From assembly GCA_000200715.1 (NCBI GenBank), contig DP000238.1:742154-806153 (forward strand): a stretch of DNA of 64,000 nucleotides, read 5' to 3'. How positions within the stretch are numbered: position 1 is the first letter of the stretch; each line of letters begins with the position of its first letter. Shown in pieces: positions 22,113 to 35,700 of the stretch. The position numbers and the translations under genes were made by a program. Under the pieces are notes generated by a model, which saw only the letters and a list, made by a program, of their open reading frames with translations, did no database searches and was not told the origin of the DNA. The stretch is from Cenarchaeum symbiosum A (lineage in GTDB: Archaea; Thermoproteota; Nitrososphaeria; Nitrososphaerales; Nitrosopumilaceae).

Positions 22113-25100
22113 TTGAAACCGATCATCCCCGATCTGCAGCCAGGAGGCCGCGCGGGAAGGCGCAGGGGCGCCACCCGCTGGGCCGCCGCCCTTGCGGCAG
22201 CACTGGCACTTTGTGCATACGGGGCCGGCGCGCAAAACGGCACTGCCGCATACGCGCAGACGGGAGACGTGGACCTGCAGGCCATGTTTACGGGCGGGCC
22301 CGGCGCCCTGCCCATCCCGCTTGTGGCGCATTTTCTGCAGCAGGACAGCGGCGGTTCGGGGCCCCGGGACGGTCCAGGCATGTCCGAGCGGGTCCAGCTG
22401 GCGCACACCCGGGCGTCCCCCGAGATTGTCACGGCGCGGCAGGAGTCTGCCGCAGAGCCGGAGACGGCCCGTGCGGCTATCGCAATAGCGGGCGACACTG
22501 GAACCCTGACCATTCTGTTTGACGGGGGGATAGATGCCTCTACTGTGAACTCCTCCAGGATCCACATCCGGGACGGCTTTGCGGCATCCGGCGGCACCAC
22601 GCTTGCAGGAGACGCCCTTGATGCCGGCAGCAACTCGGTCACAGTCAACATCGGCGCCGCCGGCCTGCTGGAGATCCGCGGCTATGCCAATCCGCGGATC
22701 CACTTTGATGCCGAGGCGCTGCTGAGCGCAAGGGGCACGCCGTTTCCCAAGCCGTTTGAGCTGCCGCGGCCAAGGCACCTGGAATCATTTCCTCTCTCTG
22801 ACATAGAGGAGAACCCCGGGGGGATGGCATTTGCGCCAGACGGGGGCAGGATGTTTACATCCGGCGGCACGGGCAACGTGCGCCAGTATGACCTGGATCC
22901 GCCATTCTCAATAGATACGATACCCAATTCCGCAAGGTCGGTCACCAAGCTGCCCGCGGCCACGGGGCCCAGCGGGACTACAACAGGCCTGTACGGGACA
23001 GAAGATGACCTTGCCGGCCTGACATTTGACCCCAGCGGCGGCACCCTCTATGTAATAGGCGACGACACCAATACAATCCGGCAGTACTCGCTTGATACCC
23101 AGTATGACATAGAAGACGGCATTACATTTGCGGGCCTCTTTGACGTGGGCGGCGAGGCGCCGGAACCCGAGGCAGTCGAGCTTGGACCCGGCGGGATAAA
23201 CATGTACGTGGCGGCAGCAGGGGACGACGCGTCGATATACAGGTATGTGCTAGCCGAGGCGTTCAACGTATCCACCGCATCGTATACGGGCGATTCGCTG
23301 TCCGTTCTATCCAATGAGACAAGGCCGACGGGTGCAAGGATCTCCCCCGACGGCAGTGCACTGTACGTGGTGGGCGAGAGGGCCCAGAACGGGCCCGATT
23401 CTGTATTCCGGTATGATCTGTCCCTTCCCTTTGATATAACGTCGGCAACATACGCGGGCAGGTTCCCCAGCGTGGCCGAGTCCACCATGCGGGATCTTGT
23501 GTTTGCGGACGGCGGCATGCGCTTATACATTACAGGGCACCTGACGCGCTCGATACACCACTATAATCTCCCCTCTCCGTACGAGATAGAACTGCCCGCA
23601 TCGGCCGTTCTAAACGTGGGATCCGACCAGGGCCTCCCCGAGGGGTCTGCCTTCTCCGGGGACGGGCGGCATCTATTCGTTACAGGCAGGGCGGGGCCAA
23701 ACGGGATGATCCACCGGTACCCGCTGGATATCCCCTACGACCTGGCAGCTGCCGGCGCTTTTGACCAGCTCTTCCAGGCGGCACCCCGCGAGACCAAGCC
23801 GCGGGATGTAGAGTTCTCGACAGACGGCATGATGATGTTTACGATAGGGCACAGCGACAACATAGTGCGGTTCAACCTCAGCGCCCCGTACGACATAGGG
23901 ACCGGCAGCCCCCCGGTCTTTGCCGGCAGCAGTGCGGTCACATTCGGGGGAAATGCGATAGACATATCCGCCCAGGATGCAACGGGGCTGGAATTTTCCC
24001 CAGACGGGACCTACATGTACGTGACGGCAAACAACGGAATCATACAGTACGTGCTGGGTACCCAGTACGACGCGTCGTCTGCATCATCCGAATCGTTCTT
24101 TGATACGAGGCTGCAGCCCCTTAGCGACGGAGAGTACACGGAACAGCAGCCTGCGGATGTGGCCTTTTCGCCCAACGGGACCAGGATGTTCGTATCTGGC
24201 GACCGCATAAACGCGGTGCACACCTATGTGCTCCCTGACCCGTTTGACCTGTCGACAGCCACGCACGAGATACACGACGGCCTCTTCAACCTGGCGGACT
24301 TTGGCAATAATATCCGCGGCCTCGAGTTCTCCGCCGACGGGCTGCGCATGGTGGTGACATTTGAGAACCCCGATGCCCTGGTCGAGTACTCGTCTGCCAC
24401 ATACCCGGTAGACGTGATACCAGAATCTACCAACAGGCCCAGGATTGTCACATCGTCTGTCGACCCCCGGACAGATGCGCTCGGGCTGGTATTTGACAGG
24501 GAGATAGGGTCCGTCAACGCATCGAAGATATACCTGGCAGGGGCGCCGGGGCACTCTGGCGGGACAGTTCTAGGGGGATCCACCGTCTCGATCAACGGCA
24601 CAACAGCAAGGCTGGATCTTCCCGCGGGCACGGCGGCACTGTATGCAGATCCCGTGCTGCGCTTTGATCCCGGAGCTGTGCTCGGCTCATCCGGCGGATC
24701 ATTCCCCGAGCCGTATGATATAATCCGCCCCGCGTACAGGAGTACATCTGATCTTGCGGGCGCGGCCCCCACGGGGCTCGACTTTTCAGGCGACGGCACA
24801 AGGATGTTTGTTTCTGGCGGCGGCTCCATACAACAGTACGACCTGTTATCGCCCTACCTGCCGGCGGGCGCCATACCTGCGGGCTCGTTCTCTGTAGTAC
24901 AACAAGAGGCCAGCCCGACGGGCGTTGTTCTATCGGAGGACGGCCGGAGGATGACGGTGTCCGGCGGCACGTCCGTGCACGAATACTATCTTGATCCGCC
25001 GTTTGACGTTACGGGTGCCCGGCACGTGGAAAGCTCCAATCCCGGCGCAACCGCAGGAGACCTGCTCTTCTCGCCTGGCGGCACAAAGATGTTCATCGTT

Positions 25101-26795
25101 GGAGGCGGCGCCGTAACGGGGTATGACCTGGATGCGCCATACATCGCATCATCAGCTGTACAGGCAGATGCCCTCGATGTGAGCGCGCAAGATGCGGCGC
25201 CCACGGGTGCGGCATTATCGCCTGACGGGACTGTATTGATAGTATCCGGCGGCGGGGGTTCTGCATACAGGTACCTGCTGGGATCGCCGTTTGGCCTGGC
25301 GGGCTCCACGCACAACGGCACGTTTGCCCTTGCAGAAGGGGATCCTACGGGAATAGCGCTCACTCCCGGCGGGCAGACCATGCTGGTTTCGGGGGGCGGG
25401 GTGCACAGCTACGAGCTTGCAGAGCCCTATTCGCTCTCAGGTCCCGCAGAGGTGGCGGAGTTTGACGCAGGCGCGGAGGATGGTTCCATCACGGGGGCCG
25501 CCTTCTCGCCTGACGGCCTGAATATGTTCATCGCCGGGCAGGACGGCTCTGCTGTAATATCGAACTCGCTGTCCGCGCCCTTTGACATCTCGACTGCCTC
25601 TATAGTGGATAGCTCTGCAGTAGAGGGGAACCCGGAGTCTGTGGCCTTTGCGGCAGATGGAATGACCATGTTTGTGCTCTCCTCCCAGTCCGATACCATA
25701 CACGCGTACGCCCTTGATGCCCCGTTTGACATAGGGAATCTCCAGGAAGCGGGATCCTTTGACGTCTCCGGGCAGGAGGCGGTCCCCCGGGGGATGACCT
25801 TTGCAGCAGGCGGCACCAGATTGTTCATTACCGGGACTTCATCGGATATGGTGCACGGGTATACGCTTGACGCGCCGTTCGACATAGGGAATCCACAGCT
25901 GGCTGGCTCGTTTTCCGTATTTGAGCAGGACAGGCGCCCAAGGGGCGTGGCCTTTGCGGAAGGCGGGCTGCGGATGTTCGTTTCTGGGTCATTTGAGAAT
26001 GCCGTCCAGGTCTACTCGCTGGAGAATCCCTACGACCTTGACACGGTATCCCACGAGGGGCTCGTCGGGATAGATTCTGAGACCTTTACACAGGACGTGG
26101 CCTTTTCCACAGGCGGCCTTGGAATGTACGTGACCGGGGGTTTGCGCGATTCCGTTATACAGTACTGGCCCTCGCTGCACCATCTGTCCATATGTGAACA
26201 GGACGAGGAGCTCGCATCGGGGGTATGCCATGCCCCGTCTGATTCTTTGCTGGCAGATGCAGACGACGCGCCCGTAGTATCGAGCACGGTCCTCTACAAG
26301 TTTTCGGTGTCCCCGCGCGACGCGCCCGTTGTAGAAGACAGGCTGCGCATGGAAACCCTGTTTGGCAGTGACGCACCCGGAATAACAGAGCGCCCGGTGA
26401 TATCATATGAAATCCCCGGCATGGTATCTGCCGAGCTGGACCTGGAAACCCGCTTGCTCCTTGTTACATTTGACACAGCTGCGGTCCCCCTGGTCTCTGA
26501 CGGGGCGCTGGCATATGTGCGGGATGGCATCTCCGCATTTGGCGGCGTCGTCCTAGAGAACCGGACAGCCGGCTTTAGCACGCTGGAGTTTAACCTAAGC
26601 TCCGACGAGAGCAGGATGATACAGGGGTACACAGATCCCCGGCTGCACTTTGGCCCGAATACCTGCCCCGGACCGACTCCCCTTCGTTCCCCGTGCCGTT
26701 TGTGCTTCCCCCGTCTGTCCCCTCGGACAACTGGATGGAATCAGGTGAAGCCCCGTACGGGGCGCACTTTTCGCCCAATGGAACAATCATGGTAA
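22113..26795 (+). CDS. N-terminal part of the giant propeller protein, frame-interrupted
   Basis: 1,560 codons from TTG. TTG is needed because the signal peptide (RRRGATRWAAALAAALALCA, then GAGAQNGTAAYAQ) has no ATG in frame before it. Domain order: Ig-like (~115-215), propeller 1 (22780-24410), Ig-like 2 (24410-24720), a run of ten blades (24720-26170), a two-Cys linker (CEQDEELASGVC), D-A-P-V-V-type linker motifs and Ig-like 3 (from 26400). At RLHFGP the expected E-Y-L-P is replaced by an out-of-frame Pro/Arg-rich tail of ~45 codons ending at 26795. That tail reads the propeller sequence of the next ORF in the wrong frame. Alone it lacks the C-terminal module found in its paralogue. Confidence 0.85.
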   Translation: MKPIIPDLQPGGRAGRRRGATRWAAALAAALALCAYGAGAQNGTAAYAQTGDVDLQAMFTGGPGALPIPLVAHFLQQDSGGSGPRDGPGMSERVQLAHTRASPEIVTARQESAAEPETARAAIAIAGDTGTLTILFDGGIDASTVNSSRIHIRDGFAASGGTTLAGDALDAGSNSVTVNIGAAGLLEIRGYANPRIHFDAEALLSARGTPFPKPFELPRPRHLESFPLSDIEENPGGMAFAPDGGRMFTSGGTGNVRQYDLDPPFSIDTIPNSARSVTKLPAATGPSGTTTGLYGTEDDLAGLTFDPSGGTLYVIGDDTNTIRQYSLDTQYDIEDGITFAGLFDVGGEAPEPEAVELGPGGINMYVAAAGDDASIYRYVLAEAFNVSTASYTGDSLSVLSNETRPTGARISPDGSALYVVGERAQNGPDSVFRYDLSLPFDITSATYAGRFPSVAESTMRDLVFADGGMRLYITGHLTRSIHHYNLPSPYEIELPASAVLNVGSDQGLPEGSAFSGDGRHLFVTGRAGPNGMIHRYPLDIPYDLAAAGAFDQLFQAAPRETKPRDVEFSTDGMMMFTIGHSDNIVRFNLSAPYDIGTGSPPVFAGSSAVTFGGNAIDISAQDATGLEFSPDGTYMYVTANNGIIQYVLGTQYDASSASSESFFDTRLQPLSDGEYTEQQPADVAFSPNGTRMFVSGDRINAVHTYVLPDPFDLSTATHEIHDGLFNLADFGNNIRGLEFSADGLRMVVTFENPDALVEYSSATYPVDVIPESTNRPRIVTSSVDPRTDALGLVFDREIGSVNASKIYLAGAPGHSGGTVLGGSTVSINGTTARLDLPAGTAALYADPVLRFDPGAVLGSSGGSFPEPYDIIRPAYRSTSDLAGAAPTGLDFSGDGTRMFVSGGGSIQQYDLLSPYLPAGAIPAGSFSVVQQEASPTGVVLSEDGRRMTVSGGTSVHEYYLDPPFDVTGARHVESSNPGATAGDLLFSPGGTKMFIVGGGAVTGYDLDAPYIASSAVQADALDVSAQDAAPTGAALSPDGTVLIVSGGGGSAYRYLLGSPFGLAGSTHNGTFALAEGDPTGIALTPGGQTMLVSGGGVHSYELAEPYSLSGPAEVAEFDAGAEDGSITGAAFSPDGLNMFIAGQDGSAVISNSLSAPFDISTASIVDSSAVEGNPESVAFAADGMTMFVLSSQSDTIHAYALDAPFDIGNLQEAGSFDVSGQEAVPRGMTFAAGGTRLFITGTSSDMVHGYTLDAPFDIGNPQLAGSFSVFEQDRRPRGVAFAEGGLRMFVSGSFENAVQVYSLENPYDLDTVSHEGLVGIDSETFTQDVAFSTGGLGMYVTGGLRDSVIQYWPSLHHLSICEQDEELASGVCHAPSDSLLADADDAPVVSSTVLYKFSVSPRDAPVVEDRLRMETLFGSDAPGITERPVISYEIPGMVSAELDLETRLLLVTFDTAAVPLVSDGALAYVRDGISAFGGVVLENRTAGFSTLEFNLSSDESRMIQGYTDPRLHFGPNTCPGPTPLRSPCRLCFPRLSPRTTGWNQVKPRTGRTFRPMEQSW
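26655..26660 (+). other. Probable -1 frameshift (missing G)
   Basis: Here the sequence is TTTGGCCCGAATACCTG; five matching sites in the giant gene read TTTGGC, then GCG/GCA/TCG, then GAATACCTG or close variants. One G is missing after position 26657. Restoring it gives G-P-E-Y-L-P and continues without a stop to 62644. Confidence 0.85.
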
Positions 26796-29700
26796 TAGCT
26801 GATGCGAATAACAACTCGATAAAGCAGTACACCCTGGATGATCCACACGACATAACCTCGGCCAGGAAGACGCATACCCTGCCAACGCGCCTGCAGGAGT
26901 CCCCGACGGGGGTGACCCTCTCGCCTGACGGCACGGTCATGTTTGTATCGGGCGCAAACCCCAACGAGATCCTCCGGTATACGCTGGCAACGCCGTTCGT
27001 GCTGGGCTCAGCCTTCCAGGACGGGTCGATTATGATAGAGGGCACGCGCCCCATCGGGATAGACTTGGCGCCCGACGGCACTCGCCTGTACATGGCGGGT
27101 AGCACCATCACCCATCAGATAAGGCAGTACGACCTTGAACCACCGTACAGCATAGCCGCCACACCCGCGGGCGGGGAGATCTATGTGCCAGAAGGCAGCA
27201 TCAACCCACAGGCGATAAACCCGCAGGGCGTCACAGTCTCGCCCGACGGCCGCTTTATGATAATTGCCGCCTTCGATGGTGTACTGTACAGGTACTATCT
27301 GACAGAGCCCTTTGATGTTACATCCGCAGTGGCGGCAGGCACGCTGATCGCTAAGCTGATGAGGAGTAGCATAAGGGACGTGGCGGCATCAGAGGACGGC
27401 CGCATCATCTTTGTTGTGGATGATGGAGACGGCATAGACAGGTACGACCTCGGTGCACCGTACGATATTGCGGCACATCCGTACGTGCCGGGGCTGGACC
27501 TTGATGTATCGGGGGAGGATGTGCTGCCTGTGGCCCTGGAATTCTCGCGCGACGGGACGGAGATGTTCATGCTGGGAAACTCCGGCGATATGATATATGC
27601 ATACGATCTTGAATCCCCGTACGCGGCCCACACTGCCGTGCTTGACACGTCTCATCCCGTGACGAATACGGCGGGGCAGCTCTCGGGGCTTGCATTCTCG
27701 GATGACGGCACAAGGTACTATCTGTCCGACCAGGCCGACAGGTCGGTGCACCAGTTTGACCTGTCGGACCCGTTTGATCCCGGCACTGCCGCGTATGCGG
27801 GATCCTACGACCTGACGGGGCAGGGATTCCGGCCTACAGAGGTCAATATCGAGAACAACGGCAGGATGATGTTCGTGGTTGATCGAGACCAGTCCGCCGT
27901 CCGAGCGTATTCCCTGGATGTTTCATATGACGTGCGCGGCGCGTCGCCCTCGGCGGTGCTGGACATGTCGGCCTATTCCCGGTCATCTACCGGCATGGCC
28001 TTTTCAGACGACGGGCTGGGGATGTTCGTTCTGGACGGCGGAAACTCCACTGTGCACCGGTTCGAGATGCCATCCCCGTTTGAGATATCCGGCGCGGCAT
28101 ACGTCGATTCACTCGACATTACAACTGCCGGCGGCAGCACGCACGATGTGATATTCTCGGCAGACGGCCGCCTGATGTTTGTGGCGGGGAATGCCGAAGA
28201 TACAGTGTACACGTTTGCACTCTCCACGCCGTACGACATCACGCCTTCCCTTTACACGCCGGGCATAGACGCAGATGGCGGCGCCCCGGGCGAGCCTGCG
28301 GCCCTTGCAGTCAGCTCCGACGGCCATGTGGCCGCCGCGATCTCCGGCACGGGCGATGCATACTGGAGGGAGCTGGCAGTGCCCCACAACCTGGATACGG
28401 CGGGCCCCGCATCATCCGTGCCGCTCGGGATAGTATCTCCCGCTGGCCTCGCGTTCTCAAACGGGTCGCGCATGTTTGCCGCCGATACAAATGGGACAAT
28501 ATTCCAGTACAATCTTTCAGGGAAGAACGACCCGTCCATGGCCGTCCTCAATGCCACCCGGGAGACTGGCGCCAGTGTATGCGGGATCACGTTTTCATCC
28601 GACGGTTCAAGCATGTTTGTCGCATCGACAGACGACCGTGTGAGCCAGTACTCTCTGGCCGTTCCCTTTGAGATATCTGCAGCGGGCCCGCCCGAGGTGT
28701 ACAGCTTTGATCAGAATACGGGGCCATGCGGCATGGTCTTTTCAGATGACGGCCTCGGAATGGTCGCCGTCAACCCGTCGGGAGCCGTGCACGAGTACAC
28801 GCTGGACAGGCCGTTTGATCTGGACGGCAGAAGCATCGGCCCGGGGCCGTTCTCGCCCCGGGAGAGGGCGTCCGCGGACGATCTTGCCTATTCTGCCGAC
28901 GGCCTTGTCCTGTATCTTATGGATGGCGGCATCATATCACAGTACAGGGCCGCCTCGTATCCTGTGGAGCTCTCCCGCATATCCGATGCGAACATCTTTG
29001 CGTTTGACGCGCCGGGCATAACAGAGATTACAGTGCAAGACAACCCCCTGAGGGATGCAACGGATAGCCCTAAGTTGGCAGACAGGGCTACTGCCGCATT
29101 CGACGCAGTCATAACCCTGGCCGCGGCAGAGCTGGACGACACATTACTCACCGTGACGTTTGACAGGGGCGCCGTGCCCGTCCCCGCAAGCGGGATAGAT
29201 GCCCGCGTTCTCGACGGCCCGTCGGGCCACGGCGGCATACTCTTGGGTGACTTTTTGGCGGGCCCGGGCACGCTTGTGTACAACCTGAGCGCAACCAACG
29301 CCAGCATTATTGCAAGTTATGCGGACCCCCGGATTCACTTTGGCGCAGAATATATTCAGGTGGGCGGATCCGCGCAGTTCCCGGAACAGTTTGCCCTCCC
29401 TCCGTCTGTTCCCTCTGAACTACTCGAGACCGGCCTTGACTCGCCGCAGGGCCTCGCCTTTTCAGAGGGCGGCCTGAAGCTGTTTGTGCTCGACGATCAG
29501 AACAACACCATACACCGGTATACGCTGGATGAGCCGTACGGGATATCATCTGCCGTCCGAGACGAATCCCTCGACGTAAGCTCCCTCCAGGCAACGCCCA
29601 AGGACATTGCATTCTCGCCTGACGGGCTGAGCATGTTTATGATCGGGCTGAATCCGTTCAGGGTCCAGGGGTTTGCCCTGGGATCCCAGTCGTCCATAGA

Positions 29701-32700
29701 ATCTGGGCTTACCCCTGCCGGCAGTTCCTCGGCGACCCTGTTCGATATTGGCATCTCGGGCGTGCAGTTTGCCAACAGCGGCACGCGCATATACCTTGCG
29801 GGGACAATACTCGGCGTGCAGCAGATCAACCTGACTGCCCCGTATGATATAACAGGGATAGCATCAGGGGTCTCCCGCCACACGTTTAATGAAGATGCCT
29901 ACGCGGCGGCAGTATCGCCCGATGGCAAGTCGATGCTGCTCCTGCCCACCGGGGGCAATGTAGTGAATAGGTACCATTTGTCCGAGCCATTCAACGTGAT
30001 AACTGCCGAGCTGGTGGGTTCCCTGCAGCTAAAGGGGCCCGGCCCGCCGGCGGACGTGGTGACCTCGGAGGACGGCCGCATAATCATAACGATGGATGCA
30101 GACGGCGGGATCCGCAGGTACGACCTCGGTGCACCGCATGATATTGCGGCCAGCCCGTATGTGCCGGATCTTGATCTTCGCGTCTCGTCCGAGGACGGCA
30201 GGCCCGTGGCGCTAGAGTTCTCGCCGGATGGCACAAGCATGTTCATGCTGGGGGATGCCGGGAATATGCTGCACGAGTACAGCCTGGGCGCCCCGTATGC
30301 CGTACATACTGCAAATCTGAACGCGTCATATGCAGTGAGTAATGCAGCGGGCGGGCTCTCGGGGCTTGCCTTTTCTGATGACGGCAGAAGGTACTATCTT
30401 TCAGACCAGAGTGACAGGGGCGTGCACCAGTTCGACCTGTCTGCCCCGTATGATCTGGGGACTGCTGCACATGCAGGGTTTGCCAACTTTTCGGCGCAGG
30501 GGATCTCGCCTACCGAGGTCAACATAGAGAATAATGGGAGGCTGATGTTCGTGCTTGACCGCTTCTCGCCTGCTGTCCGCGCATACACCCTTGAAACCCC
30601 GTACGACATACTCAACGTATCTCTCTCGGCAAGCCTGGATGTGCCCACAAACCCCGCTACCCTGACCGGAATGGCCTTTTCAAAAGACGGGCACAGGCTG
30701 TATGTTCTAGACGGGGGCAAATCCATCGTGCACAGGTTCGGCACAGACAAGGCGTTTGACATATCGAGGGCTGAATATGCAGATTCACTGGATATTTCGT
30801 CGGCGGGCACCGGCACCCATGACGTGATATTCTCGGATGACGGCCGCCTGATGTTCTCGGTGGGGATAAGCGACGACACAGTGTACACGTTTTCCCTTAC
30901 AGCCCCGCATGATATTTCCCCGTCGACGAGGGTGCCTGAGCTTGTCATAGCAGGCGATGTGCGCGGCATGGCCGTCGGCCCCGGCGGGTCATCGGCCGCG
31001 ACGATAAACGGCACCGGTCATGTAAACTGGCGCGCGCTAGACGTGCCGCATGTATTGGAAGCGGGGGGCCCCGTGCTGTCGGTATCCACAGGGATAGGGT
31101 CGCCCGCGGGCCTTGCATTCTCAGACGGGGCGCGCATGTTTGCCGCGGATACAAACGGCACCATATTCCAGTACAACCTGACAGGCACAGGCGATCCCAC
31201 CTCGGCCGCCCTATCCGAGACGCTGCAGACAGCAGAATCGGATGTATGCGGGCTATCCTTTTCACCCGGCGGATCATGGATGTTTGTCGCGTCAGACGAC
31301 GGCGTGAGCAGGTACAACCTGACTGCTCCCTTTAACATATCTGACGCGGGAGCTCCCGTGACGTATCCCTTTGATTCCGGGGCGGCGCCCTGCGGGATGG
31401 CCTTTTCGGATGACGGTTCCAGCATGGTATCCACCACGGCATCAGGCTCGGTATTGAGATATTCGCTGCAAAATGCGTTTGAGCTGGACAGCATGCGGGC
31501 CGCCACTGCTCTCTTTGATGCGCCCAGGGGCGGAGTGCCCGCGGATGATGTGGCCTACTCGGAGGATGGACTCATCATGTACCTGTCCGGCGGAGATACC
31601 GTATACCAGCACCGGACCGTCTCGTACGAGGTCATGACAAATGCCATGATAGGGGCCACGGATGGAGGGGCCAGGGATGGAGAGATCATAGAAGAGATCA
31701 CCGGCATTGGGCCCGCTTGGAACGGCGGCGACACCGCGGGGTACTCTGAGATTGCGGTTCTGGACACAATGGGCAGGATAGGGGTGATCGACGGGCCCAC
31801 CATACGTGATGATACAGAGCGCGGCCTGTTTATTGACCCGGCGGACAGGCCCCTGTTCTCCGATACGGCGGTGCCTACTGCGCCGGGCACCGGCGGGCCG
31901 CGCCTCATCTCGGCCGCGCTCGACGGGTCAGGCCGGCTCATCGCGCAGTTTGACCGCGGGATAGAACCGGGCTCCGTCAATGCCGATATGTTTGAGGTAA
32001 TAGACGCAGTCTCTGGCCTCTCGACGGACCTCGGCGGTGCCGCCCCGCAGGTGTCGGGCGGCATGGTGATGTTTACACTATCTGGAACAAGCGCTGCGCT
32101 TGAATACGCAGAGCCCCGCCTCCGCTTTGGCGGAGAAGCGCTGCGCGATATGCTGGACAACGAGTTTCCGCAAAAGTTCGGCCTGCCGCTGCCACTGAAC
32201 AGGATCTCCGCGCAGGGCCAGATTGAACAGTCCACCGAGGGTGTAGCCTTTGCGCCCGGCGGGCTGCTCATGGCTTCAGTCAACGGGACAGACCATGTGC
32301 ACATGTACAATCTGGACATACCGTACGATCCGTCCTCTGTTGTAAATGTCACGTCGGCGGACCTTTCCTCCTCGGATGGCATCTCTGCGGCGGGCGTGGC
32401 CATCTCCGGCCCGTGGCTCTTTGTGGCAGATAGTGATGCCGTATACCGGTACAACCTGACCGGGGTGCAGGGGCCGTCTTCCACGCTGGACCTGCCGGGG
32501 CAGGACATTGCCGGCATGGCTCTCTCGCGCGACGGCCTGTGGATGTACACTGTTGCGGGCTCTGATGTAAGCGGCTACTCGCTTGAGCAGCCGTTCAATA
32601 TATCGTCAGCGGAACTGCAGGGAACGCTTGACGCAGGCGCCGCATCCACGGGTGTTGCAGTATCGGATGACGGCATGACGCTCCTGCTCTCGGCGGCAGA

Positions 32701-35700
32701 AGGCATACTCCAGTATTCGCTAGAGCAGCCGTTTGACGCCTCTACGGCAGGTACGCCCGATCTGTTTGGCATTCCCGATGGCATGAATCCGCGGGATGTG
32801 GCGTTCTCGGCCGGCGGGACTATAATGCTGGTTCCAGATAATACGGGCGCCATACACCGGTACGAGCTTGCGGATTCATTCAACATAACGGCGAGCACCC
32901 ACGAGGCCAGCCTTGATGTGCCCGCGGATCCCGCGGATGTGGCATTTGTCGAAGACGGTACAATCCTGCTGGTGCCCGCCCCCGGGTCCCTTCGGGTGTA
33001 TGATCTTCTTGCCCCGTATGCCCTGGAGGGTGCAGCAGATGCGGGCGTTCTTGCAACTTCGGCCAACGGAGTCGACCCGTCGGGTGTAGCGGCCGATGAC
33101 AGCGGCACCAGGATATTCGTATCGGACAACTCCTCGGGCCTTGTTCACATGTATACGGTGCCCGCCTCCGGCAGGATTGCAGATGCATCCTACTCGGGCC
33201 GGCAGCTGGACATATCCGGGAGATCCTTCTCGGGGATGACCTTCGGCGACGGCGGAGACAGCTTGTTCATATCGGGCCCCGGAGGATCGGAGGTGCTGCG
33301 GTTTGAGATAGATCCCCCGTACAACGTATCTAATGCAAGCTCCCCTGCATCTGTGCCGCTCGGAAGCTTTACCGGCCACTCGGGAATATCCATATCGGAT
33401 GACGGACGCAGCATGATCGTCGCCGGCGGTAACACGGGCATGATCCGCGAGTACTCGCTCCTCCCCCCGTACGCGGTGATGACGGCGGGACACGTGGGCG
33501 CGTTTGATGCGGGCGCCCAGAACGCCTCCCTTGTACAAGAAGCGTCCCCGTCTGGCGTGGCCTTTTCAGATGACGGCCTCACTCTGTTCGTATCGGGGTC
33601 TGAGGGGCGCTCTATAACGCAGTATGGCCTGGCAACATACCATCTGGACCGGTGTATGCCCAGATACCATGCGATAGACGGCGTGTGCCGGATTATACAG
33701 GACACGGTGGCGAACGTAAGCGATGCGCCGGAGGTATCGAGCAGGGCCACGGCATCCCGCGGGCTGCACCCGCGCGACGCACCCGTCTTGTCCGACAATT
33801 CAACGGTGCCGCGCTCGGGGCTGTTCGGCGGAGAGGCCCCGGGCATCTCCGAGCGCGCGATACTGGCGCATCCCCCCGTAACCCCGGTGGGCGCCGTGCT
33901 GGGCCCCGAGGGCAGGATGATCAATGTGACATTTAACACAAATGCAACCATCGCGCCCTCTGATATATCCACGCTGCACGTAAGGGACGGCCGGTCAGCG
34001 CTGGGCGGCATCCTGCTCGATGACGGCAAGAAAGGCACCGGCACGCTGGACTTTAACCTGACCTCCGACGAGAGGAGGACGGTCCTCGGGTATGCGGAGC
34101 CCCGGCTGCACTTTGGGCACGACTACCTGAGTGCGCGCGGCGACTTTCCGTTCCCTGTGCCGTTTACCCTGCCCCTGCAGCAGGTGGAGACCTCGTTCTT
34201 TGTGCCTGCCGAGGGATCCCCGCAGGGGCTCGCACTCTCGCCTGACGGCGGGCTCTTGTTCGTAACCGGATCCCAGAGAGATGAGGTCCTCAGGTATGTG
34301 CTGGACCCGCCCTATAATGTGGACTCGCCGGTGCTAGACGGATCATACAATGTAGGATCCGAGGAGGAGGGTTCCCGCGGGGTTGCATTCTCTGCAGACG
34401 GCACAAGGATGTTTGTCATCGGCGACAATGACATCGTATACCAGTATTCCCTGGGCACGCCCTATTCATTTGATGGAACAGTATCATTGGAGGCCAGCTA
34501 TAATGCCGGCGGCCAGGACAACCAGATGTCGGGCATTGATTTCTCACCCGGGGGCAGCAGGATGTACCTTGTGGGGGACGGCGACAACAACGTATACCAG
34601 TACAGCCTTGAGAATCCGTATAATATAACCGCGGGTGTAGCGCATGTTGGAACCTTTGATGTGACGGATGCGGACGGGGGGCCCCGCGGAGTGGCAGTCT
34701 TGGGCGACGGCCGCACGATGCTGGTGGTCGGGCAGGGAAACGACAGGGTGTACGTATACCATCTCGGGAATTCCTTTGACGTGACAACCGCCAATCTTCT
34801 GGGATTCATTCCGGTGGGGGAGGATCACCCGCGCGGGCTTGCAGTCTCGGCTGACGGGAGATTCATATTTGTCTCCGATACTCAAGGCGCCGGCTCTGTC
34901 CACGGGTACGACCTAGGGGCCCCGTACGACATTGCAACCCATCCGTATGTGCCGGGGCTCGACCTGGATATATCCGCAGAAGACGGCCAGGCTCTGGCGC
35001 TTGAATTCTCGTCTGATGGGACAAGCCTGTTCGTCCTGGGGGATGCAGGCAATATGCTGCATGAATACAGCCTGGGAGCACCGTATGCCGCGCACACGGC
35101 CGTGATCAGCTCGTCGCACCAGGTGACAAACGCCGGGGGGCGGCTCTCGGGGCTTGCCTTTTCGGATGACGGCTCAAGGTACTATCTGTCAGAACAGGGC
35201 GGCAGCGCTGTTCACCAGTTCGACATGTCAGAGCCGTTTGATCCCAGTACGTCCACATATGCAGGGTTTGCCGACCTGTCTGTACAGGGGATCTTGCCTA
35301 CCGAGGTCAACATAGAGGACGGCGGCAGTACTATGTTCGTGCTTGATCGCAGGCCGCAGGCCGTCCACGCATACACACTCGGTACCCCGTATGACGTGCG
35401 AGATATATCGCTCTCAGCGAGCCTTGACGTGGCAGACTATGCCACGGCGGCTACAGGAATGGCCTTCTCGGCTGACGGGATGAGGATATTCGTGCTGGAC
35501 GGGGGAAACTCCACCGTGCACAGGTTTGAGATGTTATTCCCGTATGACATATCCGGGGCCGCATATGTGGACACGCTCGATATTTCACCGGCCGGCGGCA
35601 GGACTCATGACGTGGCATTCTCGGATGACGGCCTCCTGATGTTTGTACCGGGGATAGACGATGATGCGGTGTACACATTTGCACTATCTACGCCGTACGA

